In this document: one piece after another, positions 49,734 through 59,932 of the stretch
Position numbering within the stretch: position 1 is the stretch's first letter
How the letters are laid out: the number at the start of each line of letters is the position of its first letter
Origin: Rhizobium sp. G21
Lineage (GTDB): Bacteria; Pseudomonadota; Alphaproteobacteria; Rhizobiales; Rhizobiaceae
Assembly: GCF_014158035.1 (NCBI RefSeq)
Contig: NZ_JACFXW010000001.1
Coordinates: forward strand, 4,194,001 to 4,258,000
Direction of reading: 5' to 3'
DNA: 64,000 nucleotides
Program-made: the position numbers and the translations under genes
Notes under the pieces: generated by a model
The model's input: the letters and a program-made list of their open reading frames with translations, nothing else
The model's database searches: none
What the model was told of the DNA's origin: nothing

Positions 49734-50642
49734 CACCGCCATCACCGCTCGCTCCGCCGCCTCCGCAGAACCGCGCGGGCCCAAGCCGCGACGCGCTCTC
49801 TCGCGCCGCAACATCATCCTCTACGGGCTTCTGATCTTCGCCGCCGTCTACTATCTGCTGCCGCTCTACGTGATGTTCGTCACGTCGCTGAAGGGCATGC
49901 CCGAGATCCGGCTCGGCAACATCTTCTCGCCGCCGGTGGAAATCACCTTCGAACCCTGGGTCAAGGCCTGGGCCACCGCCTGCACGGGGCTGAATTGCGA
50001 CGGCCTGTCGCGCGGCTTCTGGAACTCAGTGCGCATCACCGTGCCGTCGACGGTGATCTCGATCCTGATCGCCTCGATCAACGGTTACGCGCTCGCCAAT
50101 TGGCGCTTCAAGGGTTCGGAAGTGTTCTTCACGATCCTGATCGTCGGGGCCTTCATCCCCTATCAGGTGATGATCTATCCGATCGTCATCGTGCTCCGGG
50201 AGATGGGCGTCTACGGCACGTTGACGGGTCTGGTGATCGTGCACACCATCTTCGGCATGCCGATCCTGACGCTGCTCTTCCGCAATTACTTCACGTCCTT
50301 GCCGGAGGAACTGTTCAAGGCGGCGCGCATCGACGGCGCCGGCTTCTGGCAGATCTATTTCCGCATCATGGCGCCGATGTCGTTGCCGATCTTCGTGGTC
50401 GCGATGATCCTGCAGATCACCGGCATCTGGAACGACTTCCTGTTCGGCGTCGTCTTCACCCGGCCGGAATATTACCCGATGACGGTTCAGCTCAACAACA
50501 TCTCAATTCGGTGCAGGGCGTGAAGGAATACAATGTCAACATGGCCGCCACGCTGCTGACCGGCGCGGTGCCGCTGATCGTCTACTTCGTCTCCGGGCGT
50601 CTGTTCGTGCGCGGCATCGCCGCCGGCGCAGTCAAGGGATAA
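49726..50642 (+). CDS. Sugar ABC transporter permease 2 (MalG-type; frame break near 50502)
   Basis: The second permease starts at GTG 49726. GGAGG at 49713-49717 has correct spacing and decides the start. It has a first helix at about residues 25-46, YVMFVTSLKGMPEIRLGN typical of MalG types, and the EAA loop EELFKAARIDGAGFWQIYFR. After VQLNNI the frame is lost at about 50502. One missing base restores NSVQGVKEYNVNMAATLLTG and the usual C-terminus GRLFVRGIAAGAVKG at 50642. Corrected length is about 305 residues. Without correction the last helix is missing. Confidence 0.9.
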
Positions 50643-50646
50643 ACTC

Positions 50647-51729
50647 ATGAAAAGCGTAGAAGTCAAAGACCTGACCCTTGCATTCGGCGCGGTGAAAGTT
50701 CTCGATCACCTCAATATCGACATCGAAGACGGCGAGTTCCTGGTGTTGCTCGGCGCCTCCGGCAGCGGCAAGTCGACCTTGCTCAACTGCATCGCCGGTC
50801 TGCTCGAGCCCACCGACGGGCAGATCTTCATCAAGGGCAAGAACGTCACCTGGCTCGAGCCCAAGGATCGCGGCATCGGCATGGTGTTCCAGTCCTATGC
50901 GCTTTATCCGCAGATGACGGTGCGCAAGAACCTGTCCTTCGGCCTGCAGATCGCGGGTATGGCGCAGGCGGAAATCGACAAACGCGTCGCCCGCGCCGCC
51001 GAAATCCTGCAGATCCAGCCGCTGCTCGATCGCAAGCCGGCCCAACTCTCCGGCGGGCAGCGCCAGCGTGTCGCCATCGGCCGAGCTCTGGTGCGCGACG
51101 TCGATGTCTTCCTGTTCGACGAGCCCTTGTCGAACCTGGACGCCAAGCTGCGTTCCGAACTGCGCGTGGAGATCAAGCGGCTGCACCAGGCGCTCAAGAA
51201 CACGATGATCTATGTCACCCATGACCAGATCGAGGCGCTGACGCTCGCCGACCGCATCGCGATCATGAAGGACGGTATCATCGTGCAGCTCGACGACCCC
51301 ATGACCATCTACAACCGGCCCAAGAACCTGTTCGTAGCCGGTTTCATCGGTTCCCCGGCGATGACGTTCCTCAAGGGCGTGATCGAGGCGGGTGAGGGCG
51401 GTCCCGTCGTCAATGTCGATGGCGTTCGCATCCCGCTCGATGGATACGAAACCGAGGCGGCTCTGCCGGCTGGCCGGAAGGTCGTTCTCGGCCTGCGTCC
51501 GGAATATATCGGCGTCGATGACGCTTCTGCGGGACAATCTTTCGACGCGGTCGTGGATATCGAGGAACCGATGGGCGCCGACAATCTGCTCTGGCTGAAG
51601 TTCGCCGGCCACACCATGTCCGTCCGCATTGCAGGCTCGCGCCGCTATGCGGCCGGGACGCATCTGAAGCTGTCCTTCAACATGGCGCTCGCATCGCTGT
51701 TCGATGCGGAGAGTGAGTTGAGGATCTGA
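50647..51729 (+). CDS. Sugar ABC transporter ATP-binding protein (UgpC/MsmX type)
   Basis: This 360-residue ATPase energises the sugar importer. Motifs: Walker A LLGASGSGKSTL, Q-loop MVFQSYALYPQMTV, signature LSGGQRQRVAIGRAL, Walker B FLFDEPLSNLDAKLR and switch His IYVTHDQIEALTLADR. The C-terminal TOBE-like regulatory domain (VLGLRPEYIGV near residue 280) is typical of CUT1 transporters. The ATG is 4 bases after the permease stop. A type B repeat follows before the beta-mannosidase gene. Confidence 0.95.
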   Translation: MKSVEVKDLTLAFGAVKVLDHLNIDIEDGEFLVLLGASGSGKSTLLNCIAGLLEPTDGQIFIKGKNVTWLEPKDRGIGMVFQSYALYPQMTVRKNLSFGLQIAGMAQAEIDKRVARAAEILQIQPLLDRKPAQLSGGQRQRVAIGRALVRDVDVFLFDEPLSNLDAKLRSELRVEIKRLHQALKNTMIYVTHDQIEALTLADRIAIMKDGIIVQLDDPMTIYNRPKNLFVAGFIGSPAMTFLKGVIEAGEGGPVVNVDGVRIPLDGYETEAALPAGRKVVLGLRPEYIGVDDASAGQSFDAVVDIEEPMGADNLLWLKFAGHTMSVRIAGSRRYAAGTHLKLSFNMALASLFDAESELRI

Positions 51730-51750
51730 CGGGCAGCAGCCGAGCCGCCG

Positions 51751-51872
51751 CTCATCCGGCTGCCGCCACCTTCTCCCCGCAGTCGGGGAGCACGGCGATG
51801 GGGCAGGGATGGCGCTCCAACCTCCTTTTCCCCGTGGTCACGAGGAAAAGGTCCCGGCAGGGGGATGAGGGG
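51751..51872. repeat. Palindromic mosaic element, type B copy 2
   Basis: It starts CTCATCCGGCTGCCGCCACC and ends GGTCCCGGCAGGGGGATGAG plus GG. Inner halves carry CTTCTCCCCGC and CTTTTCCCCG hairpins, more diverged than the other copies. It lies between the ATPase and beta-mannosidase genes, in the same orientation as the copy at 57647. Confidence 0.75.
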
Positions 51873-51912
51873 CGGAGTTCGCCCTATCCGGCCATTTCAA
51901 AGGAATGAACGC

Positions 51913-54351
51913 ATGACCCATCTGATCGATTTGTCCGGCTCCTGGTCTCTGGCCGCCGAGGGGCAGCCAGAGGGGTTGACCATCGCGCTGCCCGGCGATG
52001 TCCATTCGGCGCTCCAGGCGCAGGATATCATTCCCGATCCCTATTTCGGCAAGAATGAAGAACTGGTGCAGTGGGTCGCCCGTAAGGATTGGACCGTGTC
52101 GCGCCGGTTCGACCTGCCGATGGGCGTGGTCGAGGGCGACTGGTATCTCGATCTCGACTATGTCGACACGGTCGCCACGATCCGCGTCAACGGCGTTGTC
52201 GTCGCCCGCACCGACAATTGCTTCCGCCGCTACCGCCCCGACGTGACGGGAGCGCTGAGACCAGGCGCCAACGAAATCGCGATCACGCTGCATTCGCCAG
52301 TCGCCGAAGGCAAGAAGATCTACGACACGCAGCCCTTCGAAGTGCCGTGGAGCGCCAATTGCCCGATCCCCTACGGCAATATGCTGCGCAAGCCGCAATG
52401 CCATTTCGGCTGGGACTGGAATATCGCGCTCGCGCCTTCCGGTCTCTACGGCACGATGGCGCTCAAGAAGATCGAGACGGCGCGGATCGAGCATGTCACC
52501 GTGTCCCAGAAGCACAAGAAGGATGGGAGTGTCGAGCTCGACGTGGCCGTGACGCTCTACGCGCGCGATCCGGGAACCGCGCCTGTCCAATTCGAACTCG
52601 ACGGATGGTCCTTGAGCCGCGATTGCGGCGTCAGCGCGGGCGAAACCGTGCTGCATCATGTCTTTGTCGTGGAAAAGCCGAGGCTCTGGCAGCCGGCGGG
52701 TTCCGGCGCGCAGGAACTCTACACGCTCAAAGTCTCGGTCGGCGAGGAGACGGTCGTCAAGTCGATCGGCTTGCGCACCGTCGAACTTTTGACCGATCCG
52801 GACGAGGCGGGCAGCCGCTTCGCCTTCCGCGTCAACGGACAGGAGGTGTTCTGCAAGGGCGCCAACTGGATTCCGGCCGATGCGCTGTTCTCCCGCATGA
52901 GCCCGGAGAAGACCGAGGCGCTGCTGCAATCCGCCGTCGACGCCAATATGAACATGATCCGCATCTGGGGCGGCGGTTTCTACGAGCATGACTGGTTCTA
53001 CGACATCTGCGACCGGCTGGGGCTGATGGTGTGGCAGGACTTCATGTTCGCCTGCAATCTCTATCCCTCGACGCCCGCGTTTCTCGACAATGTCGCCCAT
53101 GAAGTCGATTATCAGGTCAAGCGGCTGGGGCATCACGCCTCTATCGTTCTCTGGTGCGGCGACAACGAGTTGGTCGGCGCGCTCACCTGGTTCGACTGCT
53201 CGCGCAAGGATCGCGACCGCTATCTCGTCGCCTATGACCGGCTCAACCGCACCATCGAGACGGCGATGCAGAAGGCTGCGCCCGACCTGATCTGGTGGCC
53301 GTCGAGCCCGTCATGCGGCTATTTGAATTTCGGCGACGCCTGGCATGCCGACGGCGCGGGCGACATGCATTTCTGGTCGGTCTGGCACGAGAACAAGTCC
53401 TTCGACCACTACCGCACGGTCAAGCCGCGCTTCTGCTCGGAATTCGGCTTCCAGTCCTATACGTCGAACCTCTTGATCAATCAGTTCGCCGACAAGAAGG
53501 ACGTCAACATCGCCTCGCCGGTGATGGAGGTGCATCAGAAAAATCCCGGCGGCAACGAGCGGATCGCGGGCACGATGTTCCGCTATTTCCGCTTTCCCAA
53601 GGACTTCGCCAATTTCGTCTATCTCAGCCAGATCCAGCAGGGCCTGGCGATCAAGACGGCGGTGGATTACTGGCGTTCGCTCAAGCCGCATTGCATGGGC
53701 ACGATCATCTGGCAGCTCAACGACACATGGCCGGTGGCCTCCTGGGCGAGCCTCGATTACGGCGGCAACTGGAAGGCCATGCATTACCAGGCGCGGCGTT
53801 TCTTCGAGCCGGTGACGATGGTCGCCATTCCCTCGGCGGATGGCGCCGAGATCGAGATGCGCATGGTCAACGACCTCACCGACAATATCGAGATTTCTGC
53901 AGACTTCTACACCGTCGATCTCACCGGCGCCCGTCACCCGCTTCGGTCCGCCAAAGCAACCTGCCGCCCCGACAAGGCGATGACGCTGGAGACGATCGCG
54001 GCGACGGAGATTCCGGCGGACCATTTGCTGTTCTGGGATTTCCGCACCTCCGCCGGCAATGAAGGGCGCGGTCACCATGTGGTGACGACCTACAAGGCGC
54101 TGGATCTCGCGCCGGCGGGTCTGATCCACGACGTCAGACCGGCGGGCGAGGGGCGCTGGCATATTTCGCTCCATGCGGCGGGGCTGGCGCTGTTCGTGAT
54201 GCTGGAGGCGGATGTCGCCGGCCGGTTCTCCGACAACGCCTTCGACTTGCTTTCGGGAGAAAGCCGCACCATCACCTTCACCGCGGAGGATTCGTCGGCG
54301 ACGCCGCGTTTCGTGGTGCGGGACCTCGAATCCTGTCAGGCGGTGGAGTGA
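51913..54351 (+). CDS. Beta-mannosidase, glycoside hydrolase family 2
   Basis: This 812-residue cytosolic enzyme removes terminal beta-D-mannose from oligosaccharides. The N-terminal sugar-binding domain (LIDLSGSWSLAAEG, GDVHSALQAQDIIPDPYFG, ARKDWTVSRRF) is typical of GH2 beta-mannosidases. The catalytic acid/base is the Glu in WCGDNELVGAL (about E419) and the nucleophile that in FCSEFGFQSY (about E510). IRIWGGGFYEHDWFYDICDR and GTIIWQLNDTWPVASW are also conserved. Start ATG 51913. No signal peptide, so hydrolysis is intracellular after import by the linked transporter. Confidence 0.94.
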   Translation: MTHLIDLSGSWSLAAEGQPEGLTIALPGDVHSALQAQDIIPDPYFGKNEELVQWVARKDWTVSRRFDLPMGVVEGDWYLDLDYVDTVATIRVNGVVVARTDNCFRRYRPDVTGALRPGANEIAITLHSPVAEGKKIYDTQPFEVPWSANCPIPYGNMLRKPQCHFGWDWNIALAPSGLYGTMALKKIETARIEHVTVSQKHKKDGSVELDVAVTLYARDPGTAPVQFELDGWSLSRDCGVSAGETVLHHVFVVEKPRLWQPAGSGAQELYTLKVSVGEETVVKSIGLRTVELLTDPDEAGSRFAFRVNGQEVFCKGANWIPADALFSRMSPEKTEALLQSAVDANMNMIRIWGGGFYEHDWFYDICDRLGLMVWQDFMFACNLYPSTPAFLDNVAHEVDYQVKRLGHHASIVLWCGDNELVGALTWFDCSRKDRDRYLVAYDRLNRTIETAMQKAAPDLIWWPSSPSCGYLNFGDAWHADGAGDMHFWSVWHENKSFDHYRTVKPRFCSEFGFQSYTSNLLINQFADKKDVNIASPVMEVHQKNPGGNERIAGTMFRYFRFPKDFANFVYLSQIQQGLAIKTAVDYWRSLKPHCMGTIIWQLNDTWPVASWASLDYGGNWKAMHYQARRFFEPVTMVAIPSADGAEIEMRMVNDLTDNIEISADFYTVDLTGARHPLRSAKATCRPDKAMTLETIAATEIPADHLLFWDFRTSAGNEGRGHHVVTTYKALDLAPAGLIHDVRPAGEGRWHISLHAAGLALFVMLEADVAGRFSDNAFDLLSGESRTITFTAEDSSATPRFVVRDLESCQAVE

Positions 54352-54497
54352 AGATTTGATGTTGCGCGCTGTGCGCAACGCCGGCGACAAGCACGAGACA
54401 ACTTGAGCGGTTCGGCGGGCAAAGACTCCTGACCGCCGCACCAAAAAGCTTTCGGGCGCACCCGATTTCCGCCTTCGGGCGATCAATGGAGGAAACC

Positions 54498-55257
54498 ATG
54501 ACAAACGTCTCTTTTCAGCTCTACAGCGCGCGCAATTTTCCGCCGCTCTCGGATATCTTCAAGCTGTTGGGTTCGCTCGGCTATAAGGAAGTCGAAGGTT
54601 TCGGCGGCATTTACGGGCCGATGGACACTGACGCCGTCAAGGCGCTGAAGGCGGATCTTGACGTCAATGGCCTGACGATGGCGACCGGCCATTTCGGCCT
54701 CGACCAGCTCGAAAACGAGACGAGCCGCATGCTCGACATCGCCCGCACGCTGGGGATGGACGCCGTTTATTGCCCCTTTGTGATGCCCGACGACCGGCCC
54801 ACGGATGCGGAAGGCTGGACGGCCTTCGGCGCGCGGCTCGAAAAGGCCGGCAAACCGTTCCGTGACGCCGGCTTCGATTTCGGCTGGCACAATCACGATT
54901 TCGAATTTGTCGCTCTGTCGGACGGCTCGTTGCCGCATGACCGGATTTTTGAGGGCGGCCCGTCGCTCTCCTGGGAAATGGACGTCGCCTGGGTGGTGCG
55001 CGGGCGCCGATCCCCTGAAGTTCATCGACGCCTATAAGGACCGCATCACGTCCGCCCATATCAAGGACATCGCGCCGGCAGGCGAGAATGCCGACGAAGG
55101 CGGCTGGGCCGATGTCGGCCACGGCACGGTGGACTGGCCGGCGCTCTGGACGGCGCTGAAGGCCACCAAGGCGCGCCATTTCGTCGTCGAGCACGACAAC
55201 CCCTCCGACATCACCCGTTGCGCGACGCGCTCCATCCAGACCATCCAATCCTTCTGA
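54498..55257 (+). CDS. Sugar phosphate isomerase/epimerase (TIM barrel; frame break near 55000)
   Basis: The protein starts MTNVSFQLYSARNFPPLSDI with GGAGG at 54488-54492. Its AP_endonuc_2-type TIM barrel shows LGSLGYKEVEGFGGIYGPMD, MATGHFGLDQLE and FGWHNHDFEF (metal-binding WHNHDFE). At about 55000 the frame changes from EMDVAWVVR to AGADPLKFIDAYKDRITSAH. Loss of CG from a CGCG run explains this. The end SAHIKDIAPAGENADEGGWA then DVGHGTVDW is diagnostic for the family. Corrected length is about 253 residues. It likely acts with the adjacent oxidoreductase in sugar catabolism. The substrate is unknown. Confidence 0.88.
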
Positions 55258-55270
55258 GGACGAGAAAACC

Positions 55271-56404
55271 ATGACCAAGGAATATGGCGTTGGCGTCATC
55301 GGCTGCGGAAATATTTCCGAAGCCTATTTCCGCCTGATCCCGATGTTCAACAATCTCAAGGTCGTCGCCTGCGCCGACCTGCATATGGCCGCGGCCCAGG
55401 CGAAAGCCGAGCAGTTCGGCATCCTGGCCCAGGATGTCGACGCGCTGCTCGCCAATCCCGATGTGGATGTGGTCGTCAACCTGACCATCCCGGAAGCGCA
55501 TTATCCGGTGTCGAAGAAGGCGCTCGAAGCCGGCAAGCATGTCTATTCGGAAAAGCCCTTCGTGCTCTCGATCGAGCAGGGCGAGGATCTTCGCCGCATC
55601 GCCGATGAAAAGGGCCTGCGCGTGGGTTCCGCGCCCGACACCTATCTCGGCGGCGCGCACCAGTTCGCCCGCAACCTGATCGACAGCGGCAAACTCGGCA
55701 AGATCATGTCCGGCACCTGCCATGTGCTCGGGCCCGGCATGGAAATGTGGCATCCGAATCCGGACTTCTTCTTCCAGCCGGGCGGCGGCCCGATCCTCGA
55801 CATGGGTCCCTATTACGTCAACAATCTCGTCAATCTCATCGGCCCGGTGAAGCGCGTCGTGGCGCTGGCCAACAAGGCCAAGGAAGAGCGCACCATCACC
55901 AATGGTCCGCGCAACGGCGAGAATGTGCCGGTGATCGTCGCCACCAATATTCATGCCGTGCTGGAATTCGCTTCCGGCGCGCAAGTTGCGCTGATGGCGA
56001 GCTGGGACGTCTGGGCGCATCGCCACCAGAATATGGAGCTCTATGGCACCGACGGCGCGATCTTCGTGCCCGACCCCAACTTCTTCGGCGGCAAGGTCGA
56101 AGTGGCGGGCACCGACCGCGAGCCGAAGGACGTGGAGGTCTGGGACCACCCGATGACCGCCAAGAACTACGAGTTCGCCTGGGGCACGCAGGCCAATTAC
56201 CGCGGCGTCGGCCTGTCGGACATGATGGCGAGCATTGCCACCGGCGGCGATTATCGCTGCTCGCTCGACCGCTCGCTGCACACGATCGACGTGCTCACCT
56301 CGATCCTCAAAAGCGCGGAAGAGGGCAAGGCGGTCGATATCCGCACCACCTGCACCCAGCCGGCCGCCTTCGGCATCGACGAAGCAAAAGCGCTTCTGCG
56401 CTGA
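55271..56404 (+). CDS. Gfo/Idh/MocA-family oxidoreductase
   Basis: This 377-residue NAD(P)-dependent enzyme begins MTKEYGVGVIGCGNISEAYF with the Rossmann GVIGCGNIS. AGKHVYSEKPFVLSIEQGED contains the catalytic Lys (EKP motif), and GGGPILDMGPYYVNNLVNLI is the conserved second-domain segment (PILDMG.YY). The family acts on pyranoses or inositols. It follows the epimerase by 13 bases, and the pair resembles sugar keto/epimer pathways. A perfect 10-bp hairpin (56419-56442) follows its stop. Confidence 0.93.
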   Translation: MTKEYGVGVIGCGNISEAYFRLIPMFNNLKVVACADLHMAAAQAKAEQFGILAQDVDALLANPDVDVVVNLTIPEAHYPVSKKALEAGKHVYSEKPFVLSIEQGEDLRRIADEKGLRVGSAPDTYLGGAHQFARNLIDSGKLGKIMSGTCHVLGPGMEMWHPNPDFFFQPGGGPILDMGPYYVNNLVNLIGPVKRVVALANKAKEERTITNGPRNGENVPVIVATNIHAVLEFASGAQVALMASWDVWAHRHQNMELYGTDGAIFVPDPNFFGGKVEVAGTDREPKDVEVWDHPMTAKNYEFAWGTQANYRGVGLSDMMASIATGGDYRCSLDRSLHTIDVLTSILKSAEEGKAVDIRTTCTQPAAFGIDEAKALLR

Positions 56405-56418
56405 GGCGTGCGCCTTTC

Positions 56419-56442
56419 GTCTCCCCGGTCCGCCGGGGAGAC
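56419..56442 (+). other. Perfect hairpin after the oxidoreductase gene
   Basis: GTCTCCCCGG and CCGGGGAGAC are perfect complements around TCCG. It starts 14 bases past the stop. No U-run follows, so I call it a possible mRNA-processing or weak stop site. Confidence 0.45.
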
Positions 56443-56566
56443 CTCGACGCCGGGCGTTCGAGACGCTGCTTTTGAGGTACGTGAGGCAAACTCGCCAATT
56501 GCCGCTTGCCTCTGCAAAGCCATGAAGGGCATAGTCCCGCCGCACAAGAAGAATGGAGGATTCCCC

Positions 56567-57619
<1,053 letters not shown>

Positions 57620-57646
57620 GAGAGGTTTGAAGCCGGCCGGTTGCAG

Positions 57647-57771
57647 CCCCTCATCCGGCTGCCGCCACCTTCTCCCCGCTTGCGGGGAGAAGGGCGATGG
57701 AGCGCCGTCCTTGCCACATCGTCCTTCTCCCCGCTTGCGCGGGGAGAAGGTCCCGGCAGGGGGATGAGGGG
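57647..57771. repeat. Palindromic mosaic element, type B copy 3
   Basis: It starts CCCCTCATCCGGCTGCCGCC and ends GTCCCGGCAGGGGGATGAGG plus GG, with two CCTTCTCCCCGC/GCGGGGAGAAGG hairpins inside. It lies between the aldo/keto reductase and GH43 genes, in the same orientation as the copy at 51751. Confidence 0.8.
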
Positions 57772-57821
57772 CGTCCCTCCGGCGGATGATATTACCGAGA
57801 ATTTTCGAGGAGGAGACCATC

Positions 57822-59436
57822 ATGATCCGCAACCCCATCCTGCCGGGCTTCAATCCGGATCCCTCCATCGTCCGGGTCGGCGAGGATTATTACATCGCCA
57901 CCTCCACCTTCGAATGGTATCCCGGCGTGCAGATCCATCATTCGCGCGATCTCGCCAATTGGGAGCTGGTCTGCCGGCCGCTCAATCGCAAGAGCCAGCT
58001 CGACATGCGCGGCAATCCGGACAGCTGTGGCGTCTGGGCGCCGTGTCTGTCCTATGCCGACGGACTGTTCTGGCTCGTCTACACCGATGTGAAGCGCTTC
58101 GACGGCTCGTTCAAGGATGCCCATAACTATATCGTCACCGCGCCGTCGATCGAGGGGCCGTGGTCCGATCCCGTCTATGTCAATTCCTCGGGCTTCGATC
58201 CCTCGCTGTTTCATGATGACGACGGGCGGAAGTGGTTTCTGCAGATGCTGTGGAACCACCGTCCGGAGGCGCACAACACGATCGGCGGCAACAGCCATTT
58301 CGACGGCATTCTCTGCCAGGAATATGACGCGGCGGCGGGCAAGCTGATCGGACCGACCTGCAACATCTTCGGCGGCACCGAGCTCGGCCTCGTCGAGGGC
58401 GCGCATATCTTCAAGAAGAACGGCTTTTACTACATCACCGCCGCCGAAGGCGGCACGGGCTATGAGCACGCCATCGCATTCGCTCGCGCCGAACAGGTGC
58501 TCGGCCCCTATGAATTGCATCCCGACCAATATCTGCTGACCTCGAAGGATGCGCCTGATGCTCCTTTGCAGCGCGCTGGCCATGGCCAATATGTCGAGAC
58601 GCCCGAAGGCGACGCCTATTGCGTGCATCTCACCGGCCGTCCCTTGCCGCCGCTCCGGCGCTGTACGCTGGGCCGGGAAACTGCGATCCAAAGATGCGTC
58701 TGGGGCGAGGATGGATGGCTCAGGCTCGCCCATGGCGGCCTCGCGCCAGCTGTCGAGGTCGAGGCGCCGGGGGGGCGCCATGCAGCGGCCCGAGCCGGAG
58801 CGCGTCGAGGCGGAATTCGACAGCGTCGATCTGCCCAGGGAATTCCAGTGGCTGCGGACGCCGGAGCCGGACAGGCTGTTTTCGCTCACCGCCCGCGCCA
58901 GCCATCTCCGTCTTTACGGCCGGGAGAGCATCGGCTCCTGGTTCGAGTTTTCACTCGTGGCGCGCCGGCAGGAGCATCACCGCTTCCGCGCCGAGACGAT
59001 CATCGAGTTCGATCCGCAGACCTATCAGCAGGTCGCGGGCCTTACCCATTACTACAACCGCTACAAGTTCCATGCGCTGGCGGTGACCTGGCATGAGACG
59101 CTCGGGCGCTGCATCACCATCCAGTCCTGCCCCGGCGATTATCCCGGCGGACGGCTGACCTTCCCGGTGGGCTCCGGCGAGGCGTTGCCGGCGGGCCGCA
59201 TCCGCCTGGCCGCCGACGTGCGCGACAATGCCCTGCAATTCTCGTGGAGGGCGGAGGGCGAGGACGCCTGGCGCCCGATCGGCCCGGTTCTCGACGCCGG
59301 CGTGGTGTCCGACGAGGGCGGCGCCGGCGAACACGGCTCCTTCACCGGCGCTTTCGTCGGCATGTTCGCCTATGACATCACCGGCGGCGCCATGGCGGCG
59401 GATTTCGACCGTTTCAGCTATCGGCGCCAATCGTAA
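57822..59436 (+). CDS. Glycoside hydrolase family 43, beta-xylosidase type (frame break near 58772)
   Basis: The protein starts MIRNPILPGFNPDPSIVRVG with the catalytic-base Asp in FNPDPS. YIATSTFEWYPGVQIHHSRD, SSGFDPSLFHDDDGRKWF (pKa-modulating Asp) and GTELGLVEGAHIFKKNGFYY (general acid Glu) define beta-xylosidase-type GH43. The C-terminal part from MQRPEPERVEAEFDSVDLPR is the XynB-like beta-sandwich domain. The frame changes in the seven-G run 58769-58775. Removing one G joins the halves into about 537 residues, normal for the family. GGAGGAG lies 8-14 bases before the ATG. No signal peptide, so it is intracellular. Confidence 0.9.
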
Positions 59437-59442
59437 GGGCAA

Positions 59443-59477
59443 GCAAAAACCCGGCCGCGCGAGCAGCCGGGTTCTTT
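59443..59477. terminator. Bidirectional terminator between GH43 and the small exported protein gene
   Basis: AACCCGGC (59448-59455) and GCCGGGTT (59466-59473) form a perfect stem. On the plus strand CTTT follows. On the minus strand the stem is followed by a run of T (AAAAA at 59445-59449 read in complement), fitting the convergent gene that ends at 59494. Confidence 0.8.
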
Positions 59478-59493
59478 GTGATATCGAATTCGA

Positions 59494-59733
59494 TCAGTTT
59501 GCGAAGCGAATGCCGGCGCGAACTTCCTGGATCGCCAGGCTGATCAGCGAACGAGCCTTCATCTTGTGACCACCCTTGTTGTCGGCCGCCTTGGCGAGGA
59601 AGGCGTCGGCAGCCATCAGATGATCCAGCGCGCTCTTCATGTTGGGCTGAGCGGCGATGGCGGTGACGCTGGCGCCGGTTGCAATGCCGATGGCCATGGA
59701 GATGGCGACGATCGTCGGAGTCTTGAGTTTCAT
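59494..59733 (-). CDS. Small exported protein of unknown function
   Basis: This 79-residue product starts MKLKTPTIVAISMAIGIATG with a signal peptide likely cleaved after VTAIAA. The mature part (about 52 residues) is helical and basic: SALDHLMAADAFLAKAADNK, then MKARSLISLAIQEVRAGIRF. I recognise no family beyond a general resemblance to short periplasmic helical proteins. The longer frame to 59838 has no better start. GGGAAAGGA stands 8-16 bases upstream of ATG 59733. It shares a terminator with the GH43 gene and lies downstream of the O-GlcNAc transferase on the same strand. Confidence 0.65.
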   Translation of the reverse strand: MKLKTPTIVAISMAIGIATGASVTAIAAQPNMKSALDHLMAADAFLAKAADNKGGHKMKARSLISLAIQEVRAGIRFAN

Positions 59734-59932
59734 GGACGTTCCTTTCCCTCTAAAATGCCCCTTTGCCACAGCAGCATTCGCAACACGAGGCGCGAGCCGC
59801 TGCGTGACGTCGAGAAGTCGATGTGTACGCGAGAACAAAGTCCGAGACCGAATCCAGTCGCGGAACTGAGGCGACGTTACGGTTGGCGCGGGCGCTTCGT
59901 CAACCCGGATAGCCTATGAGTTTCCCGACGTT

